Source: Burkholderia thailandensis E264 (GTDB lineage Bacteria; Pseudomonadota; Gammaproteobacteria; Burkholderiales; Burkholderiaceae). Taken from it: DNA of 64,000 nt. Below are positions 36,207 to 45,479 of this stretch, one piece after another. The notes below the pieces were generated by a model. That model was not told the origin of the DNA, made no database searches, and saw only the letters and a list, made by a program, of their open reading frames with translations. The DNA lies in the NCBI RefSeq assembly GCF_000012365.1, contig NC_007651.1, positions 2,790,001 through 2,854,000 on the forward strand. The letters are read 5' to 3'. The translations under genes were made by a program, and so were the position numbers. Position 1 is the stretch's first letter, and each line of letters opens with the position of its first letter.

Positions 36207-38057
36207 TCAGAAGGTCTCCCAATCGTCGTCGCTTGCGGCGGACGCCGCAGCAGCCGGCACCGCGCGCGGCGCCGCAGGCGCCGGCTTGGGCTTGGCTGCC
36301 GGGGCGGCGGCGGGCGCCGGCGCAGATGCGGCCGATTCAGCCTTCACGGCCGATTCGCAACGCGCGGGCCTCGCAGGCGCCTTGCCCTTTGCGACGGCGG
36401 CCGCCGCGCCGCAAGGCGCAGCGGCCTGCGTCGGCGCGGCGTCGCGCCCCGCCCGGTGCGCGACGCCGGCCGCAGGCCGCGCTGGCGCACGCGGCGCGAC
36501 CTCGCGCGCGTCACCGTCATCGACGCGGAATACCGAAACGGTCTCGCGCAGCCGCGCGGCCTGCTCGTCGAGCGATTGCGCGGCCGCCGCGGCCTCCTCG
36601 ACGAGCGCCGCGTTCTGCTGCGTGACTTCGTCCATCTGCGACACGGCGCGCGATACCTGGTCGATGCCGGTGCTCTGTTCGTCAGACGCCGCCGCGATCT
36701 CGCCCATGATGTCGGTCACGCGTTGCACCGCGCCGATCACCTCGCTCATCGTGCGCCCCGCGTCGTCGACGAGCGACGAGCCCGTGCGCACGCGCTCGAC
36801 CGACGTATCGATCAGTTCCTTGATCTCCTTGGCGGCCGTCGACGAACGCTGCGCGAGGCTGCGCACCTCGCCCGCGACGACCGCGAAGCCGCGCCCTTCC
36901 TCGCCCGCGCGCGCCGCCTCGACGGCCGCGTTCAGCGCGAGAATGTTGGTCTGGAACGCGATTCCCTCGATGATCGTGATGATGTCGGCGATCTTCGCGG
37001 AGCTCTGGTTGATGTCGCCCATCGTGCCGACCACCTGGCCGACCACGGCATTGCCCTTGTTCGCGATCTCCGATGCGCTCGCGGCCAGCGCGCTCGCCTG
37101 GCGCGCGTTGTCCGCGTTGCGCTGCACCGTGCCCGTCAGTTCCTCCATGCTCGAGGCCGTCTCCTCGAGCGCCGCCGCCTGCTGTTCGGTGCGCGAGGAC
37201 AGGTCGATGTTGCCCGCCGCGATCTGCCTGGCCGCCGTCGCGATCGATTCGCTGCCGACGCGCACCGAGCGCACGGTGTCCGCAAGGCTCGCCTGCATCT
37301 TCGCGAGCCCTTCGAGCAGCAGCCCCATCTCGTCGCGCCGCGCGACGACGATCGGCCGGCGCAATTCGCCCGCGGCGATCGCGTCGAAGTGGCCGAGCGC
37401 GTCGGCGAGCGGCCGCGCGATCGCCGCGCGCAGGCTCAGGAAGCAATAGAGCGAGATCGCGAGGCCAAGCACGAGCGCCGCGATGCTGGCGATTCGGCTC
37501 GCCCCATATACGCTTTGCGCATCGCTGAAATTGACGCTCGCCTGCTTGAGCTGAAACGCGCGCAGCGCCTCGCTCGCGAGCGCGAAATCGTTGAACACGT
37601 TCTGCATCCGCTTCGCGGATTCGATGATCCTGTCGCGATCGTTCGCGTTGATGAGCTCGACGAATCCGTCGAGCTCGCGCTGCAGGACCTGCCGTTTCGC
37701 CGCGACGTCCTGCGCGAGGCGATCCTCCTGCCCGTTGCGCGGCAAGTCGAGGTACTTTTTCCACCACGAATCGGAGACCCCGCGCATGTGGCGCGCGCGC
37801 TCGATCGTCGGCGCGGCGTCCGGCGTGCCCGCGAGAAGCGCCGCGCGGTCGAGCACGAGGCGCTCGCGCGCGGCGAACAGCTCGGCGCTCGCGACGTCGA
37901 TCGTGCTCGGCAACTGGTTCGACGACGTTTGCTCGTTCGCATCGTTGGCCCGGCTCATGCCGAAGAGGCCCAGTGCGCCGACGACGCACAGCAGAACGGA
38001 AAGGAGCGTCATCGTGACGGCGAGGCGTGTCCTGATCGAGAGGTTCTTCAGCAGCAT
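36207..38057 (-). CDS. Methyl-accepting chemotaxis protein (Tar-type topology)
   Basis: This 616-residue transmembrane chemoreceptor has a first membrane helix near residues 12-33 and a periplasmic four-helix-bundle-type domain of about 155 residues. A second helix near 190-212, a HAMP domain and the signalling hairpin follow, with the class tip sequence IIEGIAFQTNILALNAAVEAARAGEEGRGFAVVA. A Pro/Ala-rich linker leads to a C-terminal DWETF, a match to the NWETF pentapeptide that tethers CheR/CheB. Receptors with this tail are adaptation-competent. ATG 38057 has AGGAAG upstream; the ORF extension to 38081 is not needed. It follows the ribose operon on the same strand and has its own terminator. 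A LacI-type palindrome 55 bp upstream of the start suggests RbsR control, so ribose is a candidate attractant (inference). Confidence 0.88.
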   Translation of the reverse strand: MLLKNLSIRTRLAVTMTLLSVLLCVVGALGLFGMSRANDANEQTSSNQLPSTIDVASAELFAARERLVLDRAALLAGTPDAAPTIERARHMRGVSDSWWKKYLDLPRNGQEDRLAQDVAAKRQVLQRELDGFVELINANDRDRIIESAKRMQNVFNDFALASEALRAFQLKQASVNFSDAQSVYGASRIASIAALVLGLAISLYCFLSLRAAIARPLADALGHFDAIAAGELRRPIVVARRDEMGLLLEGLAKMQASLADTVRSVRVGSESIATAARQIAAGNIDLSSRTEQQAAALEETASSMEELTGTVQRNADNARQASALAASASEIANKGNAVVGQVVGTMGDINQSSAKIADIITIIEGIAFQTNILALNAAVEAARAGEEGRGFAVVAGEVRSLAQRSSTAAKEIKELIDTSVERVRTGSSLVDDAGRTMSEVIGAVQRVTDIMGEIAAASDEQSTGIDQVSRAVSQMDEVTQQNAALVEEAAAAAQSLDEQAARLRETVSVFRVDDGDAREVAPRAPARPAAGVAHRAGRDAAPTQAAAPCGAAAAVAKGKAPARPARCESAVKAESAASAPAPAAAPAAKPKPAPAAPRAVPAAAASAASDDDWETF

Positions 38058-38111
38058 GGTTCTTCCTGTGATGCGTCGCAAAGACGACGAAGGCGGCCCG
38101 TTCCGCGACGG

Positions 38112-38123
38112 CGAAACGTTTGC
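38112..38123. promoter_or_regulatory. Possible RbsR operator upstream of the chemoreceptor gene
   Basis: CGAAACGTTTGC matches 10 of 12 bases of the perfect palindrome found before rbsB; the AAACGTTT core is identical. It lies 55 bp upstream of the chemoreceptor ATG. Confidence 0.45.
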
Positions 38124-38243
38124 ACGGCCATGCTTGTTTACGGCTTTCGACAGGAAGACTTGATCCGGGCAGCCGCCCGCGCAAAGAAAATCTTGTTCGC
38201 CACGACCGCCGGATTCGATATTTTCTTTCTATTTACTTACGAA

Positions 38244-38276
38244 ACCCGGCGCGACGTGGCGCGCGTCACGCCGGGT
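38244..38276 (-). terminator. Terminator-like hairpin at the end of the ribose operon
   Basis: ACCCGGCG / CGCCGGGT form an 8-bp outer stem with a further inner GACG/CGTC pairing. It overlaps the last codons of rbsK and is followed on the minus strand by TTTCG. Confidence 0.5.
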
Positions 38277-39240
38277 CCGGCGCGAACGCGTCGAGCTCGG
38301 CGAGCGTCGGAATCGACGGCTGCGCGCCCGCGCGCGTGACCGACAGCGCGGCCGCGCGCTGCGCGAACCGGATCGCGTCGTGCGGCGTGTCGCCCGCGGC
38401 GAGCCGTGCGGCGAAGCCGCCGATGAACGTGTCGCCGGCGGCCGTCGTGTCCACGGGCGTGACGCGCGGCGCCGGGTAATGGCGCGCGACGCCGTCCGCC
38501 GTCAGCGCGACCGCGCCCTGGCCGCCCAGCGTGACGATCACGTTGCGCGCGCCCGCCGCCGCGAGCGCGCGCGCGGCGGCCTCGGCGCTCGCCGGATCGC
38601 GCACCGGCGAGCCGGTCAGCGCGGCGGCCTCGATTTCATTCGGGATCAGATAGTCGACGAGCGGCAGCCAGTCGGCAGGCAGCGGCCCGACGGCGGGCGC
38701 CGGATTCAGCACGACCGTCTTGCCGAGACGGCGGCCGGCCGCGAGCGCCGCGCGGACCGCGTCGCCGGGCGTTTCGAGTTGGCAGATCAGCACGTCGGCC
38801 GCGGCGATCGCCGCGTCGTGCTCGGCGATCGCTTCGGGCGTCACCTCGCCGTTGCTGCCCGCGACGATCACGATCGCGTTCTGGCTCGCGTCGTCGACGA
38901 CGATGAGCGCGACGCCCGTCGTCGCCGTCGTGCTCACCGACAGCGCGCCGCAGTCGATCCCCTCGGCGACGAGCCCCGCGCGCAGCGCGGCGCCGTGCGC
39001 ATCCGAGCCGACGCGCCCGAGCATCGCGACCTGCGCGCCGAGCCGCGCGGCCGCGACCGCCTGATTGCCGCCCTTGCCGCCCGCCGCCTGCGCGAACGAG
39101 CGCCCGGCGAGCGTCTCGCCCGGCTGCGGCAGCCGCGGCGAGCGCACGACGAGGTCCATGTTCAGGCTGCCGACCACCATCACCTTGCCGGTGCGCACGG
39201 GCGCGGCCCGCCCGGCGGCGCGTTCGACGGCGGCCGTCAT
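38266..39240 (-). CDS. rbsK: Ribokinase
   Basis: This 324-residue PfkB-family kinase phosphorylates D-ribose to ribose-5-phosphate using ATP. Family signatures are GSLNMDLVVRSPRLPQPGETLAGRSFAQAAGGKGGNQAVAAARLG (N-terminal sugar-binding part, about residues 25-68) and the catalytic DTTAAGDTFIGGFAARLA near residue 270, with the anion-hole Gly-Ala-Gly replaced by Ala-Ala-Gly before the catalytic Asp. That Gly-to-Ala change is conservative and seen in other ribokinases. It is the last gene of the operon. Its ATG overlaps the rbsR stop (ATGA). Confidence 0.92.
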   Translation of the reverse strand: MTAAVERAAGRAAPVRTGKVMVVGSLNMDLVVRSPRLPQPGETLAGRSFAQAAGGKGGNQAVAAARLGAQVAMLGRVGSDAHGAALRAGLVAEGIDCGALSVSTTATTGVALIVVDDASQNAIVIVAGSNGEVTPEAIAEHDAAIAAADVLICQLETPGDAVRAALAAGRRLGKTVVLNPAPAVGPLPADWLPLVDYLIPNEIEAAALTGSPVRDPASAEAAARALAAAGARNVIVTLGGQGAVALTADGVARHYPAPRVTPVDTTAAGDTFIGGFAARLAAGDTPHDAIRFAQRAAALSVTRAGAQPSIPTLAELDAFAPDPA

Positions 39241-40268
39241 CCGCGATATCCGGCGTCGGCCGGCTCCACATAGACGGTCGTCGATTCGCGCAGCACGAGG
39301 CGCGGCGACACGACGCGCCGCCGCTGCGGCGCGCCCGACGCACCGCCGCCGATCCGCTCGATCAGCGTCTGCGCGGCCATCTCGCCCAGCGCGCGCACCG
39401 ATTGGCCGACCGTCGACAGCGCCGGATACGTGTAGCGCGACAGCTCGATGTCGTCGAAGCCGATGATCGAGCAGTCGGCGGGCACGCGGATGCCGCGCTC
39501 GGCGGCCGCGCGCAGCGCGCCGAGCCCCATCAGATCGTTGCCGGCGAAGATCGCGCTCGGGCGCACGCTATCGAACAGGCGCACGGCCGCGTGATAGCCG
39601 CCCATGCACGAGAAGTCGCTTTCGGCGATCGCGCCCGGCACGATGTCGATCCCGCGCTCGGCCATCGCGCGAATGAAGCCGTGCACGCGCATCGCGCTCA
39701 CGGCGGTCGACACCGCGCCCGTGATGCAGCCGATCTTCGCGTGGCCGAGTTCGAGCAGATGGCGCGTGGCCAGATACGCGCCGCGCTCATGGTCGATCTG
39801 CACGAGATCGGCCGCGAGCCCCTCGATGTTCCGGTCGACCACGACGAGCGGCTCGCGCGTGTCGGCGAGCGTCTGCGCGAGCACCGCGTCGTCGCCCGCG
39901 GACGCGATGATGAGCCCGTCGATGCGCTTTTCCTGCAGCACGCGCAGGTAGTTGCGCTGCTTCTCGGGATCGTCGTCCGAGTTGCACAGGAACACGCAGT
40001 AGCCGGACAGCGCGCACTGGTCTTCGATGCCGCGCGCGAGCTCGGCGAAGTACGGGTTCGTGCTGTTCGGCACCACGAGGCCGATGGTGGCCGTCGAGCG
40101 CGCCTTCAGCGAGCGCGCGACGGCCGACGGCACGTAGTTGAGCTCGCGGATCGCCCGCTCCACCTTGGCACGCACGTCAGCCGACACGGGCCGCGAGTTG
40201 TTGACCACGTGCGATACCGTCGTGAACGATACGCCGGCGATGGCCGCCACATCCTTGATCGTCGCCAT
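39237..40268 (-). CDS. rbsR: Ribose operon repressor RbsR (LacI family)
   Basis: This 343-residue regulator has the LacI helix-turn-helix MATIKDVAAIAGVSFTTVSHVVNNSRPVSADVR at its N-terminus and a periplasmic-binding-protein-like effector domain (IGLVVPNSTNPYFAELARGIEDQC, RPSAIFAGNDLMGLGALRAA, GFDDIELSRYTYPALSTV). The hinge Leu-containing AVARSLKARSTATIGL is intact. It should bind the GCAAACGTTTGC palindrome upstream of rbsB and be released by ribose or a phosphorylated derivative. It is encoded inside the operon, 29 bp after rbsC, so it is autoregulated. Confidence 0.88.
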   Translation of the reverse strand: MATIKDVAAIAGVSFTTVSHVVNNSRPVSADVRAKVERAIRELNYVPSAVARSLKARSTATIGLVVPNSTNPYFAELARGIEDQCALSGYCVFLCNSDDDPEKQRNYLRVLQEKRIDGLIIASAGDDAVLAQTLADTREPLVVVDRNIEGLAADLVQIDHERGAYLATRHLLELGHAKIGCITGAVSTAVSAMRVHGFIRAMAERGIDIVPGAIAESDFSCMGGYHAAVRLFDSVRPSAIFAGNDLMGLGALRAAAERGIRVPADCSIIGFDDIELSRYTYPALSTVGQSVRALGEMAAQTLIERIGGGASGAPQRRRVVSPRLVLRESTTVYVEPADAGYRG

Positions 40269-40297
40269 TCCGTTTCTCTCTGGTTCGTTGTTCTTTG

Positions 40298-41311
40298 CTA
40301 TCCCCGCGCGCGCCGGCTGCGATACGTGTCGAGCACGACGGCCACGACGATCACGGCGCCGGTGATGATGCGCTTGGTCGGTTCGTTCGCGCCGATCTGC
40401 GCGAGCCCCGCCGCGAGCACCGAGATGATCAACACGCCGAAGAACGTGCTGACGACCGAGCCGCGACCGCCCATCAAGCTCGTGCCGCCGATCACGACGG
40501 CCGCGATCACCTGCAGCTCGAGGCCCGCGCCCGCGTTCGGATCGGCGGCTTCGAGCCGGGAGATCTGGAACAGCGCGGCGAGCCCGCCGAGCGCGCCCAT
40601 CAGCGCGAAAACGATGATTTTATACGGCCGCGGGTTAACCCCGGCCAGTCGCACCGCTTCCTCGTTCGTGCCGATGCCGACGAGGTAGCGGCCGAACACG
40701 GTGCGCGCGAGCACGAACTGCGCGACGATCATCACCGCCACCGCGATCAGGAACGCGGGCGAGATGCCGAGCGCGATCGGGTTCGACAGGAAGTCGAACG
40801 CATCGCCGATGTAGGCGGTGCGCGAATTCGTCAATTGATACGCGACGCCGCGCGCCGCCTCGAGCACGCCGAGCGACACGATGAACGACGGAATCCGCCA
40901 GCCGACCGTCACCGCGCCCGTGAGCGTGCCCGTCGCGGCGGCGGCCGCGACGCCGATGAGCGCGGCGGCGAGCGGCGGCCACTGCCAGCGCAGCGCGGCG
41001 ACGCTCACGACCGACGCCGCGAGCGCGAGCACCGAGCCGACCGACAGGTCGATCCCCGCGATGATGAGCACGAAGGTCATGCCGACCGACAGCACCACGA
41101 GGTCCGGAATCTGGTTCGCGATCGTGCTGAACGTGTCGTACGTGAGGAAATGCGAGCTGAGCGTCGAGAAAAGCGCGATCAGCGCGATCAGCGCGAGCGC
41201 GAGCCCGACGTAGTTCGACAGGCCGAGCCGCACGCCAGCCGGCTTCGCCGCGACGGCCCCCGGCTGCCCGGACGGGGCATCGGCGTTTCGGTCGATGGAT
41301 CGGTCGTTCAT
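40298..41311 (-). CDS. rbsC: Ribose ABC transporter permease
   Basis: This 337-residue inner-membrane permease of the BPD_transp_2 (sugar) family has about ten hydrophobic segments. The family core GIDLSVGSVLALAASVVSVAAL lies near residue 85, SFIVSLGVLEAARGVAY near 145, and the conserved GGTSLMGGRGSVVSTFFGVLIISVLAAGLAQIG near 270. Together with RbsA it forms the ribose importer. ATG 41311 follows rbsA by 79 bp. Residues 1-28 are hydrophilic and low-complexity. Confidence 0.9.
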   Translation of the reverse strand: MNDRSIDRNADAPSGQPGAVAAKPAGVRLGLSNYVGLALALIALIALFSTLSSHFLTYDTFSTIANQIPDLVVLSVGMTFVLIIAGIDLSVGSVLALAASVVSVAALRWQWPPLAAALIGVAAAAATGTLTGAVTVGWRIPSFIVSLGVLEAARGVAYQLTNSRTAYIGDAFDFLSNPIALGISPAFLIAVAVMIVAQFVLARTVFGRYLVGIGTNEEAVRLAGVNPRPYKIIVFALMGALGGLAALFQISRLEAADPNAGAGLELQVIAAVVIGGTSLMGGRGSVVSTFFGVLIISVLAAGLAQIGANEPTKRIITGAVIVVAVVLDTYRSRRARG

Positions 41312-41390
41312 CGTGAAAATCCTGTGTGTTGCTGCGTCGATATGGAGTGAGCCCGTGCGCCGGCTTCCGAGCCGCGTCGAGCGCGGCCCG

Positions 41391-42980
41391 CTACGCGGCG
41401 GTTCGCGCGCCGCCGGGCGGGTGCAACGCCGCATCGCGGCGCGCGTAGCCGGCGAACGCGGCGGCGAGGAGCGCGTCCTGCGTCCACGCGCCGCGCTCGA
41501 ACACGGCATGCATCCGCCCCGCCGACATCACGCCGATCCGGTCGCAGATCAGCATCAGCTCGCGCAGGTCGCTCGACACGACGACGATCGCGCGGCCCTC
41601 GCGCGCGAGCGCGTCGAGCAGCGCATAGATGTCGAACTTCGCGCCGACATCGATCCCGCGGGTCGGCTCGTCGAACAGCAGCACGCCCATGTCGCGGCCG
41701 AGCCAGCGGCCGATCGCGACCTTCTGCTGATTGCCGCCCGACAGCTCCGACACCGGCTGCGCGGGGCCGCGCGCGCGGATGCGCAGCGCGTCGATCTGCC
41801 GGGCGGCGAGCGCGTTTTCCCGCTCGCCGTCGACGACCCCGCCGCGCGCGACGCGCGCAAGCTGCCCGAGCGACAGGTTCGCCGCGATCGACTGCGACAG
41901 CAGCAGCCCCTCGCCCTTGCGGTCTTCGCTGACGAGCGCGATGCCGTGGCGCACCGCGTCGGCGGGCGAGCGGATCGCCGCGGGCCGCGGCGGATCGCCG
42001 ACCGACACGGTGCCGCCGTCCGCCATGTCCGCGCCGTAGACGAGCCGCAGCAACTCGGTGCGCCCCGCGCCGATCAGCCCGGAAACGCCGAAGATCTCGC
42101 CCGAGCGCACGTCGAACGACACGTCGCGCACCGCGCCGCCGCGCGAGAGCCGCTCCACCTTCAGGCGAGGCGCGCCCGGCGTGCGCGTGCCGTGCACCGC
42201 CTGCTCGGCGATCTCGCGCCCGGCCATCAGCGCGACGAGCCGATCGATCGGCTGCGCGTCGATCCGGTCGACGTGCACGAGCCGGCCGTCGCGCAACACC
42301 GCCACCCGCTGCGCGACCCGCGCGAGCTCCTCGAGCCGGTGCGAGATGTAGACGAGCGCGACGCCGTCGGCCTTCAGCCGCGCGATCTGGTCGAACAGCA
42401 GCTCGACCTCGCGCGCGGTCAGCATCGCGGTCGGCTCGTCGAGGATCAGCACGCGGCAGTCGCCCGCGAGGCTGCGCGCGATCTCGACCATCTGCTGATG
42501 GCCGATTCCGAGCGCGCCGACGGGCGTGTCGGGATCGAGCGAATCGAGCCCGACGCGCGCCATCGCCGTGCGCGCGTCGGCCGCGAGCCGCCTGCGGTCG
42601 ATCACGCCGAACCGGTGCGGCAGGCGGTCGAGAAACAGGTTCTCGGCGACGGTGAGCGTCGGCACGAGGTTGAGCTCCTGCATCACCATCCGCACGCCGA
42701 GCGCCTCCGCGTGCGCGCGGCTTTGCGGCGCATACTCCGCGCCCGCCAGCCGCATCGCGCCCGTCGTCGGCGCGACGAGCCCGGCGACGATCTTCGACAG
42801 CGTGCTCTTGCCCGCGCCGTTCTCGCCCGTCAGCGCGAGCGCCTCGCCCGGATAGAGCGTGAGCGACACGTCGGCGAGCACGGGCTCGGCGTAGGTCTTG
42901 CCGATGCCCGTCACGACGAGCGTCGGCGCAGCCGGCATGGTCGACGTACCGGGCGTCGAATCTGGGTCGGTCGAATCCAT
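41391..42980 (-). CDS. rbsA: Ribose ABC transporter ATP-binding protein (two NBDs)
   Basis: This 529-residue protein has two fused ABC ATPase domains, as in all RbsA/MglA proteins. Domain 1 has Walker A GENGAGKST near residue 50, a degenerate signature (GIGHQQMVEIARSL) and Walker B RVLILDEPTAML. Domain 2 lacks a canonical Walker A but has ELSGGNQQKVAIGRWLG and GVLLFDEPTRGIDVGAKFDIY. Such asymmetry is normal for the family. ATG 42980 has AGGA 7 bp upstream; earlier in-frame starts give only an Arg-rich extension. It powers ribose uptake through RbsC. Confidence 0.9.
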   Translation of the reverse strand: MDSTDPDSTPGTSTMPAAPTLVVTGIGKTYAEPVLADVSLTLYPGEALALTGENGAGKSTLSKIVAGLVAPTTGAMRLAGAEYAPQSRAHAEALGVRMVMQELNLVPTLTVAENLFLDRLPHRFGVIDRRRLAADARTAMARVGLDSLDPDTPVGALGIGHQQMVEIARSLAGDCRVLILDEPTAMLTAREVELLFDQIARLKADGVALVYISHRLEELARVAQRVAVLRDGRLVHVDRIDAQPIDRLVALMAGREIAEQAVHGTRTPGAPRLKVERLSRGGAVRDVSFDVRSGEIFGVSGLIGAGRTELLRLVYGADMADGGTVSVGDPPRPAAIRSPADAVRHGIALVSEDRKGEGLLLSQSIAANLSLGQLARVARGGVVDGERENALAARQIDALRIRARGPAQPVSELSGGNQQKVAIGRWLGRDMGVLLFDEPTRGIDVGAKFDIYALLDALAREGRAIVVVSSDLRELMLICDRIGVMSAGRMHAVFERGAWTQDALLAAAFAGYARRDAALHPPGGARTAA

Positions 42981-43093
42981 CGCGATCCTGGTGAAATGCG
43001 GTTGTCGCGATCCGCGCGAGCCGCGCGGACGAGGGCGCGAGGCGGCCGAGGTCACGCTCTGACCTGATATCGGCCGCCACGCGGCGTTCTTGA

Positions 43094-43112
43094 GCGGCGC
43101 GCCGCGCGCCGC
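43094..43112 (-). promoter_or_regulatory. GC hairpin between rbsB and rbsA
   Basis: GCGGCGCG-CCG-CGCGCCGC, a perfect 8-bp stem, begins about 10 bp past the rbsB stop. It may stabilise the rbsB mRNA or lower read-through into rbsA. Confidence 0.4.
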
Positions 43113-43121
43113 CGCGCCGGG

Positions 43122-44084
43122 TTACGGCTTCGTCACGAGATCGACAGGCGTCGCGACGACCCCCGTCATGTCGGCCTGCTTGCGATGCTCGGCGAGCGCC
43201 TTGAGCGCCGTGTCGATGCCGAACACGGCCTGCTTCGCCGCGTACTGGTCGGCCGTCGCGAGCACGCGGCCGTCCTTGAGCATCGGCTTGATCGCGTTGA
43301 TGTTGTCGTAGCCGACGACGTACACCTTGCCCTGACGGCCCGCCGCGCGCACCGCGGACACGGCGCCGATCGCCATGTTGTCGTTGCCGCAGAGGAGCGC
43401 CTTCAGGTTCGGGTATTCATTGAGCATCGCGGAGGCGACCGCGTTGCCCTTGTCGATCTCCCATTCGCCCGACTGGACCGACACGACCTTCGCGCCCACC
43501 GCCTTCATCGCGTCCTGAAAGCCTGCGGTGCGCTGCTGCGCGTTGGTGGTCGTCGGCACGCCCTCGACGATGCCGACCTGATCGCCCGCCTTCAGCCGCT
43601 TCGCGAGATAGTCGCCGACCATCCGCGCGCCCTTGCGGTTGTCCGGGCCGACGAACGGCACGTTCAGGTTCTTCGACTTGAGCACGTCCGGATCGAGCCG
43701 ATTGTCGATGTTGACGACGATGATCCCCGCGTCGACGGCTTTCTTGACGACGGGCACGAGCGCCTTCGAATCCGCGGGCGCGAGCACGATCGCGTCGACC
43801 TTCGACACGATCATCTGCTCGACGATGCGGATCTGGCTCGCGGTGTCCGTTTCGTCCTTGATGCCGTTCGTGACGAGATCGAACTGGCTCGCGTTGTGTT
43901 TCTGGTATTCCTTCGCGCCGTTCTCCATCGTGAGGAAGAACTCGTTGGCGAGCGACTTCATCACGAGGGCGACCTTCGGCTTGTGCGCGGTCTCGGCGCG
44001 CGCGATCGAGAACGGTCCGGCGGCGGCGACGGCGACGCAAACGGCCGCGGCGGCTAGCACGCGGCGGCGGAGGCTGACATCCAT
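43122..44084 (-). CDS. rbsB: Periplasmic ribose-binding protein
   Basis: This 320-residue solute-binding protein has a signal peptide (MDVSLRRRVLAAAAVCVAVAAAGPFSIARA). The Peripla_BP_4 fold follows, with KVALVMKSLANEFFLTMENGAKEYQK, PVVKKAVDAGIIVVNIDNRLD (hinge) and ALLCGNDNMAIGAVSAVRAAG. It delivers ribose, or a close pentose, to RbsA/RbsC, and in many bacteria also to a chemoreceptor. ATG 44084 follows a weak AGG-containing site (AGGAGAGTCGC). It is the first gene of the operon, with a perfect LacI-type operator about 60 bp upstream. Confidence 0.9.
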   Translation of the reverse strand: MDVSLRRRVLAAAAVCVAVAAAGPFSIARAETAHKPKVALVMKSLANEFFLTMENGAKEYQKHNASQFDLVTNGIKDETDTASQIRIVEQMIVSKVDAIVLAPADSKALVPVVKKAVDAGIIVVNIDNRLDPDVLKSKNLNVPFVGPDNRKGARMVGDYLAKRLKAGDQVGIVEGVPTTTNAQQRTAGFQDAMKAVGAKVVSVQSGEWEIDKGNAVASAMLNEYPNLKALLCGNDNMAIGAVSAVRAAGRQGKVYVVGYDNINAIKPMLKDGRVLATADQYAAKQAVFGIDTALKALAEHRKQADMTGVVATPVDLVTKP

Positions 44085-44142
44085 GCGACTCTCCTGGCAG
44101 TGGTTGTGGTCCCGGACGGATCGAGTGTCGTTTTCACGACGA

Positions 44143-44154
44143 GCAAACGTTTGC
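44143..44154. promoter_or_regulatory. RbsR operator upstream of rbsB
   Basis: GCAAACGTTTGC is a perfect 12-bp palindrome of the LacI-family type with the central CG. It lies about 60 bp upstream of the rbsB start, in an operon that encodes a LacI-family regulator. Confidence 0.8.
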
Positions 44155-44481
44155 GAAGACCAAACCGGCAAGGCGTGTCAAACATCTGCGCCACGAAGGG
44201 AATACGTCGGAAGAGACTGCCTGCGTCCGGTAGGTCGCGCAAACTGCGCATCCCGGTCCTTTTTCTTGATATCGGGAGCGCCTATCGTCAGCTTTTTCTT
44301 CGCATTACGCAACGCCGATTCGGGCAATTAAGGGTTTGTGCGGAGCCCCGGCGGAAAGGCAAACGACAGGCGCGGCGGCACGAAATCGAACGGCGGCGCG
44401 TGGCGGCGAAAAGCGCGAAGGCCGAACCGAACCGCGCCGTCGCTCACGCTCGACTCATACCCGACTCACACCCCGGCCCGG

Positions 44482-45408
44482 TCAGGCCGCTTCCCGCAAT
44501 TGCCCGGCGATCTCGCCTTCGGACAGATGCGGCGCGAACATCTCGATCAGCCGGTACGCATACGCGCGCAGGAACGCGCCGCGACGCAGGCCGACGCGCG
44601 TCGTGCTCGCCTCGAACAGATGCTGCGTGTCGAGCGCGACGAGCCCCGTGTCCCGCTGCGCGTCATACGCCATCGCGGCGACGACGCCGATCCCCATCCC
44701 GAGCTCGACGTAGGTCTTGATCACGTCCGCGTCGATCGCCGTGAGCACGACGTCCGGCACCGCGCCCGCATCCGCGAACGCCTGGTCGATGTGCGAGCGG
44801 CCGGTGAAGTCCTGGTCGTACGTGATGATCGGATATTCGGCGATGTCGTCGAGCGTCACGCTCTCGCGGCCGACGAGCGGATGCCCCTTCGGCACGACGA
44901 CGACGTGATGCCACGAATAGCACGGAAACGTGACGATGTCCGGATAGCGGTCGAGCGCCTCGGTCGAGATGCCGAGATCCGCCTCGCCGTTCAGGATCAT
45001 CTGCGCGATCTGCTGCGGGCTGCCCTGGCGCAGCGCGAGATGCACCTTCGGATAGACCTCCGTGAACTGGCGGATCACCTTCGGCAGCGCGTAGCGCGCC
45101 TGCGTGTGCGTCGTCGCGACGACGAGGTGGCCGCTGTCCTGGTCCGCGAACTGGCGCGCGACGCGGCGCAGGTTCTCCGCGTCGAGCAGCATCCGCTCGA
45201 TCAGTTGATGGACCGCCTTGCCGGGCTCGGTCAGCCCCGTGAGGCGCTTGCCCCGGCGAATGAAGATGTCGACGCCGAGTTCGTCCTCCAGATCCTTGAT
45301 CTGCTTCGACACGCCCGACTGCGACGTGTACAGCACGTTCGCGACTTCCGTCAGGTTCATGTTCTGCCGCACCGCTTCGCGCACGAAGCGCAACTGTTGG
45401 AAATTCAT
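44482..45408 (-). CDS. cysB: CysB-type LysR regulator of sulfur assimilation
   Basis: This 308-residue LysR-family activator has the CysB-specific N-terminus MNFQQLRFVREAVRQNMNLTEVANVLYTSQSGVSKQIKDLEDELG (winged helix-turn-helix). The CysB effector domain follows (TTHTQARYALPKVIRQF, LNGEADLGISTEALDRYPDIV, TYDQDFTGRSHIDQAF). Thr residues of TTHTQARYALP are the sulfate/N-acetylserine-binding ones in known CysB proteins. It activates sulfate uptake genes under sulfur limitation. It is the last gene of the sbp-cysTWA operon (71 bp after cysA), and the start at ATG 45408 has GAGAGG upstream. Cbl, a paralogue for sulfonates, is the alternative. Confidence 0.85.
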   Translation of the reverse strand: MNFQQLRFVREAVRQNMNLTEVANVLYTSQSGVSKQIKDLEDELGVDIFIRRGKRLTGLTEPGKAVHQLIERMLLDAENLRRVARQFADQDSGHLVVATTHTQARYALPKVIRQFTEVYPKVHLALRQGSPQQIAQMILNGEADLGISTEALDRYPDIVTFPCYSWHHVVVVPKGHPLVGRESVTLDDIAEYPIITYDQDFTGRSHIDQAFADAGAVPDVVLTAIDADVIKTYVELGMGIGVVAAMAYDAQRDTGLVALDTQHLFEASTTRVGLRRGAFLRAYAYRLIEMFAPHLSEGEIAGQLREAA

Positions 45409-45479
45409 GGGTAGCCTCTCAGGCGATGTCTTTGTTGGTCTGTGAAATCCGCATGCGCGCGCCGCTCGCCGGAGCGCCG

